DNA from: Nocardia brevicatena NBRC 12119
GTDB lineage: Bacteria; Actinomycetota; Actinomycetes; Mycobacteriales; Mycobacteriaceae
Direction of reading: 5' to 3'
Length of the DNA: 64,000 nt
Assembly (NCBI RefSeq): GCF_000308495.1
Contig: NZ_BAFU01000049.1
Location: forward strand, 35,490-99,489
The notes under the pieces are model-generated. The model was not told where the DNA came from and ran no database searches. It saw only the letters and a list, made by a program, of their open reading frames with translations. The first letter of the stretch is position 1, and the number at the start of each line of letters is the position of its first letter. Both the position numbers and the translations under genes were made by a program. Of this stretch, positions 26,756 to 35,067 are shown piece by piece.

Positions 26756-27670
26756 TCAGGCCCGCGCCGCGCTCCTGGGCATGGGTCGGCCACCGGCGAC
26801 GAGCAGATCGCTGTCAACAGGTTTGCCGAGCAGACGGGAGATCAGTCGTGCGGCATCGAGAGCCTTGTCGATATCGATGCCGGTGGTTATGCCGCCGTCC
26901 TCGAACAGGTAGGCCAGTTCCTCGGTGGCGATATTTCCGCTCGCGCCCGGTGCGAAGGGGCAACCGCCGAGGCCGCCGACGGACGCGTCGAACCGGCGGA
27001 TGCCGTGGTCATAGGCCGCCCAGGCGTTGGCCAGGCCTTGACCGCGGGTGTTGTGTAGGTGGATACCGAGGTCGGCATCGGGCGCGACGGCGCGGACGCG
27101 GTCGATTACGTCGCCGGTGCGGACCGGTGAGGCCGTGCCGATGGTATCCGCGATCGTGAGCGCGTCGGCTCCCGAGACCATCGCGTGCCCGGCGATCTCG
27201 GCGACGCGGGTGGGGGAGGTGGGGCCGTCGAACGGGCAGTCGAAGGCGATGGCGATGATCACCTCGAGGTGACCGCCCGCCTGGTGAACCAGTTCGGCGA
27301 TCGGGGTGATGAGTGCGATCGATTCGGCGCTGTCGCGACCGACATTCGCCCGGCTGTGCCCGTCGGATGCCGATACGACGTACTCCAGGCGGGTGATATC
27401 GGCGTCGAGCGCCCGACGCACCCCGCCGACCCCCGCGACCAGGGCGGAGAACTCCACCTGTGGCCAACGATCGAGCCGGGCGGCGACCTGCTCGGCATCG
27501 GCCAGCGCCGGAATCGCGCGCGGCGAGACGAAGGAGGTGACCTCGATACGGCGCACACCCGTCGCGACGAGCGACTCGATGAACTCGAGCTTGGCCTCGG
27601 TGGGTATGGGGTGCTCGATCTGCAGGCCGTCGCGTGGTCCCACCTCACGAATATCGATGGTGGGGGTCAT
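26756..27670 (-). CDS. HMG-CoA-lyase-like enzyme
   Basis: 304 residues of the HMG-CoA lyase/DRE-TIM metallolyase family. The catalytic GPRDGLQ is at the N-terminus, with TSFVSPRAIPALADAEQV following. Metal ligands are in LGIHLHNTRGQGLAN, and the catalytic Cys is in GGLGGCPFAPGASGNIATEEL. The family cleaves 3-hydroxy-3-methylacyl-CoA-type substrates to a ketoacid or ketone and an acyl-CoA. The start at 27670 overlaps the CoA-transferase by four bases (ATGA). Near an LvaA/ACAD11-like pair it could cleave a tertiary 3-hydroxyacyl-CoA. HMG-CoA itself (leucine breakdown) cannot be excluded, but no methylcrotonyl-CoA carboxylase genes are nearby. Confidence 0.9.
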   Translation of the reverse strand: MTPTIDIREVGPRDGLQIEHPIPTEAKLEFIESLVATGVRRIEVTSFVSPRAIPALADAEQVAARLDRWPQVEFSALVAGVGGVRRALDADITRLEYVVSASDGHSRANVGRDSAESIALITPIAELVHQAGGHLEVIIAIAFDCPFDGPTSPTRVAEIAGHAMVSGADALTIADTIGTASPVRTGDVIDRVRAVAPDADLGIHLHNTRGQGLANAWAAYDHGIRRFDASVGGLGGCPFAPGASGNIATEELAYLFEDGGITTGIDIDKALDAARLISRLLGKPVDSDLLVAGGRPMPRSAARA

Positions 27671-28932
27671 GCGATCGTGCCCTGGGCGCGCAGCCGGGCC
27701 AGCCGGTCGCGGTCGTAGCCGAGCAGCCCGCCGAGCACCTCGTCGGTGTGGGTTCCCGGACGGCTCGCGCCGCCCCACCGGACGCCGCCGGCGGTTTCGC
27801 TGAGCCGGGGAACCACACCGACGCCCTTGACCGGGACCGGGTCGAACCCGACGTCGTCACTTCCGAGCGAGGGATCGACATGATCGACGAAGATCCCGCG
27901 CGCGGTGAACTGAGGGTCGTTCATCACTTCGGCGACGGTGTTCACCGGGCCCGCGACCACCTCGTACCGGGTCAACAGCTCGATCAGGTCGGTGGCGGTG
28001 AAGTCTGCCGCCCAGTCGCCGATCATCTCGTCGAGTTCGTCCTGATGCTCACCGCGGGCGCTATGCGTCGCATAGCGGGGATCGGCTGCCAGGGCGGGCC
28101 GCCCCATGGCCGCGGCCAGCCGCCGGAACACCGTGTCCTGGTTGGCCGCGATGATCACCCACAATCCGTCCTTGGACCGGTACAGATTCGACGGTGCCAC
28201 GCGATCCAGGCGCGTACCCGATGGTTGCCGTATATGCCCGGTCTTGTGGTAGTCCGGGATCGTCGACTCCTGGATGGCCAGCGCGGCCTCGGTCAGGGCG
28301 GTGTCGACGACCTGTCCGCGTCCGGTTCGTTCGCGGACCAGCAGGGCCGCGAGGACACCGTGGAAGGCGAATAGACCGGCCAGACTGTCGCCGAGGGACA
28401 GCGCCATCCGGGGTGGTGCCTGTCCCGGAAAACCGTTGAGGTACCGCAGGCCGCTGACGCCTTCGGCGACCGAGGCGTATCCCGGGCGGGAGGCATACGG
28501 TCCGGTTTGCCCGTACCCGGAGACTCGGGCCAGTACCGTCCGCGGATTCCGCATGCTGAGCACGTCATATCCGATACCCCAGCGTTCGAGTGTGCCGGGC
28601 CGGAAGCTCTCCACCACGACATCGGCCGTGCGCGCCAGTTCGAGAAAGATATCGCGGCCGTCCTCGGTGCGCAGGTCCAGGCTCACGCACCGCTTGTTGC
28701 GAGCGTGGACGGACCAGAAGTACTGGTGGCCGCCTTCGGCCTGCCCCCAGTCGCGGAGCGGATCGGGGCGATCCGGCGCCTCGATCTTGATGACGTCGGC
28801 GCCCATATCCCCGAGCAGGCGGCCACAGTACGGTCCGGCGATCAGTGTCCCGAGTTCGAGCACCCGGAAACCGTCGAGCGGACCGGGTGTGGGGCCTGCT
28901 TCCTCGGTGGTGGGCGATGGAACTGATGTCAT
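27667..28932 (-). CDS. Family III CoA-transferase (CaiB/BaiF)
   Basis: 421 residues, a typical family III enzyme: GFRVLELGTLIAGPYCGRLLGDMGADVIKIEAP, then NKRCVSLDLRTEDGRD, ADVVVESFRPGTLERWG and SGYGQTGPYASRPGYASVAEGVSG. The catalytic Asp usually lies in the MGD segment, here LSLGDSLAGLFAF. The ATG at 28932 has AGGAGG seven bases upstream. It follows tetR by 27 bp and is coupled to the lyase. It would load CoA onto the pathway acid from another CoA ester, a cheaper route than the ligase at 20697. Confidence 0.92.
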   Translation of the reverse strand: MTSVPSPTTEEAGPTPGPLDGFRVLELGTLIAGPYCGRLLGDMGADVIKIEAPDRPDPLRDWGQAEGGHQYFWSVHARNKRCVSLDLRTEDGRDIFLELARTADVVVESFRPGTLERWGIGYDVLSMRNPRTVLARVSGYGQTGPYASRPGYASVAEGVSGLRYLNGFPGQAPPRMALSLGDSLAGLFAFHGVLAALLVRERTGRGQVVDTALTEAALAIQESTIPDYHKTGHIRQPSGTRLDRVAPSNLYRSKDGLWVIIAANQDTVFRRLAAAMGRPALAADPRYATHSARGEHQDELDEMIGDWAADFTATDLIELLTRYEVVAGPVNTVAEVMNDPQFTARGIFVDHVDPSLGSDDVGFDPVPVKGVGVVPRLSETAGGVRWGGASRPGTHTDEVLGGLLGYDRDRLARLRAQGTIA

Positions 28933-28959
28933 GGTGCCTCCTGGCTCGGCGCCGGTGTG

Positions 28960-29595
28960 CTATTTCTGGTCCGGATCGAGCCCGAGTGCACTGACGGACA
29001 TCCGATCGAGCGTGTCCAGCAGGGCCTCCTCATCGGCATCCTCGCCTTGGATCAACCACAGGTACAGCGTGTGATCGACCATCGCGGACATGGCGCGGGC
29101 CGCCAATTGCGGGTCGAGTTCCGGTCGGACCAGGCCTTCGCTCTGCCAGCGCGCGATCGCCCGTGCGGTGCGGTCGATGAGTTGGCGGCGGTGCTCGTGC
29201 CGTAACTGCCGGAATTCCTCGTTGAAGGTCGCGACCTGTTCGACGATCGCCATCATCCGGGCGTTGCGCCGGTACGCCTCGTAGTAGGAACGGTTGGCGG
29301 CGATCAGTTTGGCGGTCGGGGACAGATCCGCCGCGGTCTGTTCCCGGCGGTGCATGTCTTCGAACAATCGGGTGCTCAACTCGCCGAAGACGTGCTCCTT
29401 CGACTCGAAATAACGATAGAAGGTGCCGTAGGAGACGCAGGCCTCCTGCGCGATCTGCTCTACCCGGGTGTCGAGGAATCCGACGGTTTCGAAGACGGTC
29501 CGTGCGGCCTCCAGTAGCGCGTCGCGTGTTCTGCGTCCCCGCGGGGTCAGGGTATCGACTGCCGCGGGCGGGGTATTGACAGATGACTTCGCCAC
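28960..29595 (-). CDS. TetR-family repressor of the acyl-CoA pathway
   Basis: 211 residues. The helix-turn-helix is in the N-terminal part: RTRDALLEAARTVFETVGFLDTRVEQIAQEACVSYGTFYRYFESKEHVF. The C-terminal two thirds are helical and should bind an inducer, probably an acyl-CoA. The GTG at 29595 is preferred because it stands just before the usual N-terminal stretch; an ATG at 29622 lies inside the operator. Its operator (29613-29639) sits between it and the divergent VOC gene, and a second copy lies at the cyclase gene. It is also the first gene of the minus-strand operon, so the system is autoregulated. Confidence 0.9.
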   Translation of the reverse strand: MAKSSVNTPPAAVDTLTPRGRRTRDALLEAARTVFETVGFLDTRVEQIAQEACVSYGTFYRYFESKEHVFGELSTRLFEDMHRREQTAADLSPTAKLIAANRSYYEAYRRNARMMAIVEQVATFNEEFRQLRHEHRRQLIDRTARAIARWQSEGLVRPELDPQLAARAMSAMVDHTLYLWLIQGEDADEEALLDTLDRMSVSALGLDPDQK

Positions 29596-29612
29596 GGAAC
29601 AAACTATCCAAT

Positions 29613-29639
29613 AACATGACATGACTGTCAAGTCATGTT
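29613..29639. promoter_or_regulatory. TetR operator in the divergent tetR/VOC promoter
   Basis: The core is ACATGAC-TGTCAA-GTCATGT (29619-29638), perfect 7-base arms. A further AACATGAC copy (29613-29620) pairs with GTCATGTT (29632-29639), so two overlapping palindromes are present. The 14 bases from 29617 are identical to the site at 19681. The position just upstream of the tetR start fits autorepression. Confidence 0.8.
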
Positions 29640-29723
29640 GCGGCCGTCGAATTCGCCCGCGTCCGTGGTGGCGGTACATGGACCGGATCCCGACGTCGAA
29701 TCGTCACAGCAGTAAGGATTGCC

Positions 29724-30290
29724 ATGAACGCCTCCAATCCGAAATACGACCTACGTGGGATCAACCACCTCGCATTGGTGTGTTCCGATATGCGGAGAAC
29801 GATCGCTTTCTATTCGGGGAGCCTCGGTATGCCGTTGGTCAAAACTATCGAACTGCCCGGAAATCTGGGGCAGCACTTCTTCTTCGACTGTGGCGGCGGG
29901 AACACCCTCGCCTTCTTCTGGCTCGCCGACGCCCCCGAGGCGGCTCCCGGACTTGCGGCACCGAAGGGGCTGCCCGACGAGGGGGAACTGCTCAGTGCGG
30001 TGGGATCGATGAACCATGTGGCGTTCGCGGTCCCGCCGGAACTGTTCGACGAATACTATGAACGAGTCCGGACGGAAGGCATCGAAGTCAGCCGAATACT
30101 CAACCACGACGACAGTCCGGCAGGGGTGTCGCGGGATGTGCACGCCGGTACCTTCGTGCGTTCGTTCTATTTTCAGGACCCCGATGGTGTACTGCTCGAA
30201 TTCGCTTGCTGGACACGCGCGTTCACCGAAGCCGACGTGACCCACGAACCGAAGACCATCGCCGATCGCCGTGTCTCGACCGGCCGCTGA
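29724..30290 (+). CDS. VOC (glyoxalase/dioxygenase) superfamily protein
   Basis: 188 residues. Two beta-alpha-beta-beta-beta units are visible: GINHLALVCSDMRRTIAFYSGSLGMPLV in the first and MNHVAFAVPPELFDEYYERV in the second, ending SFYFQDPDGVLLEFACW. Likely metal ligands are the His of NHLAL, the His of NHVAF and the Glu of LLEFA. Members include glyoxalases, methylmalonyl-CoA epimerases and extradiol dioxygenases. The ATG at 29724 has AAGGA nearby. It shares the divergent promoter and operator with tetR, so it should be part of the same regulon. Its exact role is open; an epimerase or isomerase of an acyl-CoA fits the context. Confidence 0.85.
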   Translation: MNASNPKYDLRGINHLALVCSDMRRTIAFYSGSLGMPLVKTIELPGNLGQHFFFDCGGGNTLAFFWLADAPEAAPGLAAPKGLPDEGELLSAVGSMNHVAFAVPPELFDEYYERVRTEGIEVSRILNHDDSPAGVSRDVHAGTFVRSFYFQDPDGVLLEFACWTRAFTEADVTHEPKTIADRRVSTGR

Positions 30291-30390
30291 CACGGCTTGC
30301 TCGCCGAAGCCCCGGCAACCCCGCGCATACCCCACGCCGCACGCTGTGCGAAAGCGGCGAAACCCGTACCGCCCGAGAGGATTACCCACG

Positions 30391-31029
30391 ATGCCGCGTC
30401 TACGCGAAGTGCCCCGCGCCGAAGTCACCGATGAGAAGATCCTGTTCTTCTACGACCGTCTGTTCGGCCCCGACAAGGACCCCGCCGTCGACCACGGCAC
30501 CGTCCACGGCACTCCCGGTGACTGGTGGACCGTGTTCGCACAATCGCCGGACGTCTTCCGCCACGCCGTACGGGGCTTCGCCCTCTACCGCAACGCCACG
30601 CTGGACCCGATGCTGCGAGAACTGGGGCAGAGCCGCGCCGGGTACGCCCGCGGTAGTCAGTTCGTATTCTCCCAGCACTGCAAGCAGATGCGCTCGCTCG
30701 GCATGCCCGAGGAGAAGATCGCCGCCATCCCGCACTGGCAGATCAGCGAGTGCTTCTCCGAGCTCGAGCGGGCGGTCCTGGCCTATACCGACGGCCTCGT
30801 CCACGACGGTGGGCGGGTACCGGACGAGGTGTTCGCGGTGTTGAAAGCCCATCTGAGTGATCCGGAAATCCTGCAGCTGACCTACATCACGGCCCTGTAC
30901 GACATGCACGCCACCATGTGCCGGGCGCTGCGTCTGGAATTCGACGACCGGCCCGAAATGGTCGCGGAGGTGCAGATCCCCGAAGGGGTCGAGGTGCGTG
31001 ATCTGTCTGCCGATCTATCAGGGGAGTGA
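30391..31029 (+). CDS. Carboxymuconolactone-decarboxylase-like (AhpD-type) protein
   Basis: 212 residues, largely helical, with the CMD/AhpD pattern: a region ending ARGSQFVFSQHCKQMRSLGMPEEKIAAI, then FSELERAVLAYTDGLVHDGGRVPDEVFAVLKAHLSDPEILQLTYITALYDM. The SQHCKQ segment corresponds to the redox/proton-relay site of AhpD-type proteins, but only one Cys is present. Family members serve as decarboxylases or as thiol reductants. The ATG at 30391 has GAGAGG about ten bases upstream. It lies 100 bp behind the VOC gene and is probably in the same transcript under TetR control. Confidence 0.82.
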   Translation: MPRLREVPRAEVTDEKILFFYDRLFGPDKDPAVDHGTVHGTPGDWWTVFAQSPDVFRHAVRGFALYRNATLDPMLRELGQSRAGYARGSQFVFSQHCKQMRSLGMPEEKIAAIPHWQISECFSELERAVLAYTDGLVHDGGRVPDEVFAVLKAHLSDPEILQLTYITALYDMHATMCRALRLEFDDRPEMVAEVQIPEGVEVRDLSADLSGE

Positions 31030-31095
31030 GTCGCTCCGCCGCCCGCGAGAAGCGGTCGGGGCGAGACATGCGGCTACGCGTGTTAGTTTGCTCCG

Positions 31096-31842
31096 GTGGC
31101 CGCCTTCATCGATGCTGTCGACCAGGCCACCCGCTACCTGGACCTGGCAGGCGTGCTCGCCTGTGCCATGCTCGGCGGCGCTGTCTCCCGCACCGAAGGC
31201 CTGGACCTGTTCGGTTTCCTCGTGGTCGGCATCGTGTCCGGGCTCGGCGGCGGAATCATCCGTGACACCCTGCTCCAACAGGGCCCACCGGTGGCGCTCA
31301 CCGACTACGCCTACCTACCCACCGCCGTCCTCGGCACCCTGATCTCGTTTGTCATCTCGCTCGGTGAACATGCCTGGGACCGGTTGTTCACCGTGCTCGA
31401 CGCCGCGGTCATCGGCTTCTGGGCGGTCACCGGTGCCCAGAAAACACTCGCCGCGGGGCTGGGCTGGTTACCGGCCGTGCTGCTGGGTATCACGACCGCG
31501 GTCGGTGGCGGTGCCACCCGTGATGTGCTGTTGCGGCGGGTTCCGGCTGTCTTCGGCGGCAACGGCCTCTACGCGACGGTGGCCGCGGTGGTAGCGGGCA
31601 CCATGGTGGTCTGCACCTATCTCGGCGCCCCGGTGCTCGGCATCGTCGGTGGCGTGGTCTGCTCGCTGGTGCTGCGGTCGGCCGCGGTCCGATTCGGATG
31701 GGGCCTGCCCAACGGACTCGAATGGCAACCGCACACCCGGCTCGCCGCCGTCTTCGGACGTGGCGACCGTGGAACACGGCGCAAACGTGCCCGTGTCCGA
31801 CGTGACCGACCGCGCGACCGCGGACCGGAGAAGGAGAACTGA
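31096..31842 (+). CDS. TRIC-type cation channel (UPF0126)
   Basis: 248 residues with about seven hydrophobic helices and the inverted repeat typical of TRIC channels. The two glycine-rich motifs are GLGGGIIRDTLL and AVGGGATRDVLL, one in each repeat. Prokaryotic TRIC proteins are trimeric potassium-conducting channels of the inner membrane. The start is a GTG at 31096, 66 bp after the CMD-like gene. The C-terminal tail after about residue 220 is highly basic (RRKRARVRRDRPRD). It stands apart from the catabolic genes and is followed after 35 bp by the M20 gene. Confidence 0.9.
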   Translation: MAAFIDAVDQATRYLDLAGVLACAMLGGAVSRTEGLDLFGFLVVGIVSGLGGGIIRDTLLQQGPPVALTDYAYLPTAVLGTLISFVISLGEHAWDRLFTVLDAAVIGFWAVTGAQKTLAAGLGWLPAVLLGITTAVGGGATRDVLLRRVPAVFGGNGLYATVAAVVAGTMVVCTYLGAPVLGIVGGVVCSLVLRSAAVRFGWGLPNGLEWQPHTRLAAVFGRGDRGTRRKRARVRRDRPRDRGPEKEN

Positions 31843-31877
31843 ACGCCCCGGTCCCACCGAGCAGAAAGGCACGCCCG

Positions 31878-33131
31878 ATGAACTCCACCGCCTCGGCCGT
31901 CCTCGCCGGACTGGACGAAATCCGCGACGATATCGAGAACCTCTATCGTGACCTGCACGCGCATCCCGAACTCGGGCGTCGAGAGCACCGAACCTCCGCC
32001 GTGGCCGCCGCTGCCCTACGTGACCTCGGCTACGAGGTCACCGAACACCTCGGCACCACCGGGGTCGTCGGGGTACTCGGTCGCGGATCGGGCCCGACCG
32101 TCATGCTGCGCGCCGATATGGACGCCCTACCGGTGCGCGAGGCCACCGGTCTGCCCTACGCCTCGTCGGTTACCGCCATCGACCGCGGCGCCGAACAACC
32201 GGTCATGCATGCCTGTGGACACGACGTCCACGTGGCCTGTCTCATCGGGTTCGCCACCCTCATGGCCCGCGCACCGCATGCATGGCAGGGCACCGTCGTG
32301 ACGCTGTTCCAGCCGTCGGAAGAGAACGGCGACGGTGCCCGCGCCATGATCGAGGACGGCCTGACCACCGCGGTGCCCACTCCCGATGTCGTGTTCGCCC
32401 AGCATGTGCTGCCCTATCCGGCGGGATATGTCGGCACCCGCTCGGGACCGTCCCTCTCCGCCGCCGACAGTCTGCGCGTGACGTTGCACGGACGCGGCGG
32501 GCACGGTTCCCAGCCCCAGTCCGCGGTCGACCCGATCGTCATGGCCGCGATGTGTGTTCTGCGGTTGCAGACCGTGGTCTCCCGCGAACTGCCCGCCACC
32601 ACCCCCGCGGTGCTGTCCGTCGGCAGTGTCCATGCCGGCTCCGGTCCGAACGTCATTCCCGACCGTGCGGTGCTCGAACTCAACGTCCGCACCTACGAAC
32701 CCGCTGTCCGGCAGCAGATACTGCGATCGATCGAACGAATCGTGCGGGCCGAAGCCGTTGCCGCCGGTGCGCCGAAGGAACCGGAATTCCAGCGGATCAC
32801 CACCTTCCCGCCCACCGTCAACGACGCCGCCACCACGCGCACCGTCGCCGCGGCATTCGCCGACGCCTTCGGCCCCGACGCGCACACCATGGACCTACAG
32901 ACCGCCAGCGAGGATATGAGCGAGATCCCCGCCGCCTTCGGGGTTCCCTTCACCTACTGGGGTATCGGGGGGACCGACCCCCGCCTGTACGCGGCGGCGG
33001 CGCGAAAAGGCACCATCTCCCAGGACGTTCCGGTCAACCACAGCCCCCACTTCGCTCCCGTTCTCCAACCCACCCTCGATACCGGCGTCAAGGCTCTTAC
33101 CGTCGCCACCCTGGCCTGGCTCGGTACCTGA
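31878..33131 (+). CDS. M20 family amidohydrolase
   Basis: 417 residues of the M20D (hippurate hydrolase/IAA-amino-acid hydrolase) group. Motifs include DLHAHPELGRREH, MLRADMDALPV, HACGHDVHVA (metal-binding Cys and His), LFQPSEENGDGA, the dimerisation-domain start GRGGHGSQP and the late DMSEIPAAFGVPFTYWGIGG and NHSPHFAP. It removes acyl groups from N-acyl amino acids or related amides in the cytoplasm. The ATG at 31878 lies 35 bp behind the channel gene and is likely co-transcribed with it. Confidence 0.92.
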   Translation: MNSTASAVLAGLDEIRDDIENLYRDLHAHPELGRREHRTSAVAAAALRDLGYEVTEHLGTTGVVGVLGRGSGPTVMLRADMDALPVREATGLPYASSVTAIDRGAEQPVMHACGHDVHVACLIGFATLMARAPHAWQGTVVTLFQPSEENGDGARAMIEDGLTTAVPTPDVVFAQHVLPYPAGYVGTRSGPSLSAADSLRVTLHGRGGHGSQPQSAVDPIVMAAMCVLRLQTVVSRELPATTPAVLSVGSVHAGSGPNVIPDRAVLELNVRTYEPAVRQQILRSIERIVRAEAVAAGAPKEPEFQRITTFPPTVNDAATTRTVAAAFADAFGPDAHTMDLQTASEDMSEIPAAFGVPFTYWGIGGTDPRLYAAAARKGTISQDVPVNHSPHFAPVLQPTLDTGVKALTVATLAWLGT

Positions 33132-33269
33132 GCGAGCCCGTACCCGATTGTCGGACGAGGCGCGTCGGCTTCGCGCAGCCGCGGGTGGCAGGGGTGTCGC
33201 GACCGACGGTGATGATATGGCGAACGAGGCTCGACTTCTGGGCATCCGAAGCCCTGCTACAGACGGCGC

Positions 33270-34913
33270 TCAGTTGACGGAAGCAGGCCCGGAGACCTCC
33301 AGCAGACGACCTTCGGCAAGCCGCAGCCACCGTTCGACCCCTATTCGGGTCAGGAACCGTTCGTCATGGCTGACCACTACGAATGCACCCCGGTAGGCAT
33401 TGAGAGCTCCCTCGAGCTGTCCGACGCTGACCAGGTCGAGGTTGTTGGTCGGTTCGTCCAGCAGCAGCAGTTGCGGTGCCGGTTCGGCGAACAAGACGCA
33501 TGCCAAGGTGGCCCGCAACCGCTCGCCGCCGGAGAGAGCGCCCACGGGCAGATGGACACGAGAACCCCGGAAGAGGAATCGTGCCAGCAGGTTCATGCGT
33601 TGTGGGGCGGGCAGGTTCGGGGCGAACACGGCCAGGTTCTCGGCGACGGTTCGATCGAGGTCGAGCAGGTCCAGTCGTTGGGACAGATACGCGACCCGGC
33701 CCTCGGCGCGGGTGAGCAGTGTGCCGGCTTCGGGCGTCAGGCCGCCGTGGACGATTCGCAGCAGCGTGGATTTGCCCGCGCCGTTCGGTCCGGTCAGGGC
33801 GATGCGTTCGGGACCGCGGATCGTCAGGTCGGCTCCGTCCGCACCGAACAACGGCCGTTCGCCGAACCGGTACCGCATCCGTTCGCCGTGGAACACCGTG
33901 CGCCCGGCCGGAACGCCGGTGTCGGGCAGTTGCAGGGTGATCTTCTGTTCATCGCGCAGCGCTCGTTCGGCCTGGTCGAGCCGAGCTCTGGCAGCTTCGA
34001 CACGGGCGGTGTGCGTTTCGTTCGTTCGGCCGGCCGATTCCTGCGCATTGCGCTTCATGGTCCCGGCGAAGATCTTCGGCAGGCCGGCGTTACCGAGACC
34101 CCGGGCGGCGTTGCTCGCCCGGCGCGCGGCGCGTTCGCGCGCCTGCTGTAATTCCCGCTTCTCACGTTTGACTTCCTGTTCGGCGTTGCGAATGTTCTTC
34201 TCCGCGACCTCCCGAGCGGCTTGCACCGCCTCTTCGTACTCGGTGAAATTCCCGCCATGGAAATGGATCTCGCCGTCGTGGAGTTCGGCGATGCGGTCCA
34301 TCCGGTCCAGCAGTGCCCGATCGTGGCTGACCAGCAGTAGGCAGCCGTTCCAGTCGGCGAGCAGATCGTAGAGTTTGTGGCGTGCGACCAGGTCGAGGTT
34401 GTTGGTGGGTTCGTCGAGTAGTAGTACGTCCGGGCGGCGAAGCAGCTGGGCGGCCAGACCCAGCGAGACGATCTGGCCGCCGCTGAGGGTGTGTAGCCGC
34501 CGAGCGAACGACAGCTCCCCCACACCCAGCCGGTCCAATTGGGCACGGGTGCGTTCCTCGATATCCCATTCGGAGCCGATCGTGGTGAAGTGCTCCTCGG
34601 AGGTGTCACCGGATTCGACGGCATCCAGTGCCGCCAGTACCGGTGCGATGCCCAGGAGTTGGGCGACGGTCATCTCGCCGGTCAGCGGCAGGGTCTGGGG
34701 GAGGTAGCCGAGCACGCCGCTCACGGCCACACTGCCGCTGGGGGGTCGCAGGTCGCCCGCGATCAGCCGGAGCAGGGTGCTTTTACCTGCGCCGTTCGGG
34801 GCGACCAGACCGGTCCGTCCGGCGGGTACACCGAAGGACAGGTCTGTGAAGACAGGAGTGTCGTCCGGCCAGGAGAACGACAGATTGGAGCAGACGATAT
34901 AGGCATCGGGCAT
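33270..34913 (-). CDS. ABC-F ribosome-protection ATPase
   Basis: 547 residues with two ABC domains and no membrane segment. Walker A motifs are PNGAGKST (about 37 and 360); signatures are LSGGQ and LSGGE; Walker B is LLLDEPTNNLDL in both. The linker between them (about residues 225-330) is a long charged coiled coil that reaches into the ribosome in ABC-F proteins. This pattern fits the antibiotic-resistance ABC-Fs of actinomycetes (macrolide, lincosamide, streptogramin or pleuromutilin type), which displace drugs from the 50S subunit. A housekeeping translation factor such as EttA is less likely because of the short linker and the leader region. A 13-codon leader ORF and a hairpin lie upstream, which points to drug-induced attenuation. 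Confidence 0.9.
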   Translation of the reverse strand: MPDAYIVCSNLSFSWPDDTPVFTDLSFGVPAGRTGLVAPNGAGKSTLLRLIAGDLRPPSGSVAVSGVLGYLPQTLPLTGEMTVAQLLGIAPVLAALDAVESGDTSEEHFTTIGSEWDIEERTRAQLDRLGVGELSFARRLHTLSGGQIVSLGLAAQLLRRPDVLLLDEPTNNLDLVARHKLYDLLADWNGCLLLVSHDRALLDRMDRIAELHDGEIHFHGGNFTEYEEAVQAAREVAEKNIRNAEQEVKREKRELQQARERAARRASNAARGLGNAGLPKIFAGTMKRNAQESAGRTNETHTARVEAARARLDQAERALRDEQKITLQLPDTGVPAGRTVFHGERMRYRFGERPLFGADGADLTIRGPERIALTGPNGAGKSTLLRIVHGGLTPEAGTLLTRAEGRVAYLSQRLDLLDLDRTVAENLAVFAPNLPAPQRMNLLARFLFRGSRVHLPVGALSGGERLRATLACVLFAEPAPQLLLLDEPTNNLDLVSVGQLEGALNAYRGAFVVVSHDERFLTRIGVERWLRLAEGRLLEVSGPASVN

Positions 34914-34985
34914 GGATGAGAGACCTCGAGTGTCGTGCGGGCGCATAGAAGCTGCCGCGCAAGATGAATCGGTGGACGACGACAT

Positions 34986-35024
34986 GGCCACGACAGCGGC
35001 GCCCACATGCGCCTACCGGTGGCC
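34986..35024 (-). promoter_or_regulatory. Leader hairpin between leader ORF and ABC-F gene
   Basis: GGCCAC and GTGGCC form the outer arms (34986-34991 and 35019-35024); inside, GGCGC and GCGCC form a second stem around a 6-base loop. The structure begins two bases after the leader-peptide stop. A ribosome stalled on the leader would cover or disturb it. There is no U-tract, so it may act as an attenuator only with Rho or by translation control. Confidence 0.5.
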
Positions 35025-35025
35025 G

Positions 35026-35067
35026 TCAGAGCCGGGTGACCCCTGAGATGTCGAGTTCACCAACCAT
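35026..35067 (-). CDS. 13-residue leader peptide of the ABC-F gene
   Basis: The ORF reads MVGELDISGVTRL and stops. It has an excellent Shine-Dalgarno, AAGGGAGA, with seven bases before the ATG at 35067. A TATCGT -10-like box lies about 35 bases further upstream (35107-35102). It ends 112 bases before the ABC-F start. Short leader ORFs of this kind control many ABC-F and erm genes: a drug-stalled ribosome on the leader changes RNA folding downstream. The peptide itself matches nothing I can name. Confidence 0.6.
   Translation of the reverse strand: MVGELDISGVTRL

Noticed and set aside
33270-34913. ABC-F gene as an ABC exporter
   Set aside because: Two ATPase domains are joined by a charged coiled coil and there is no membrane segment, so it cannot be a transporter by itself.
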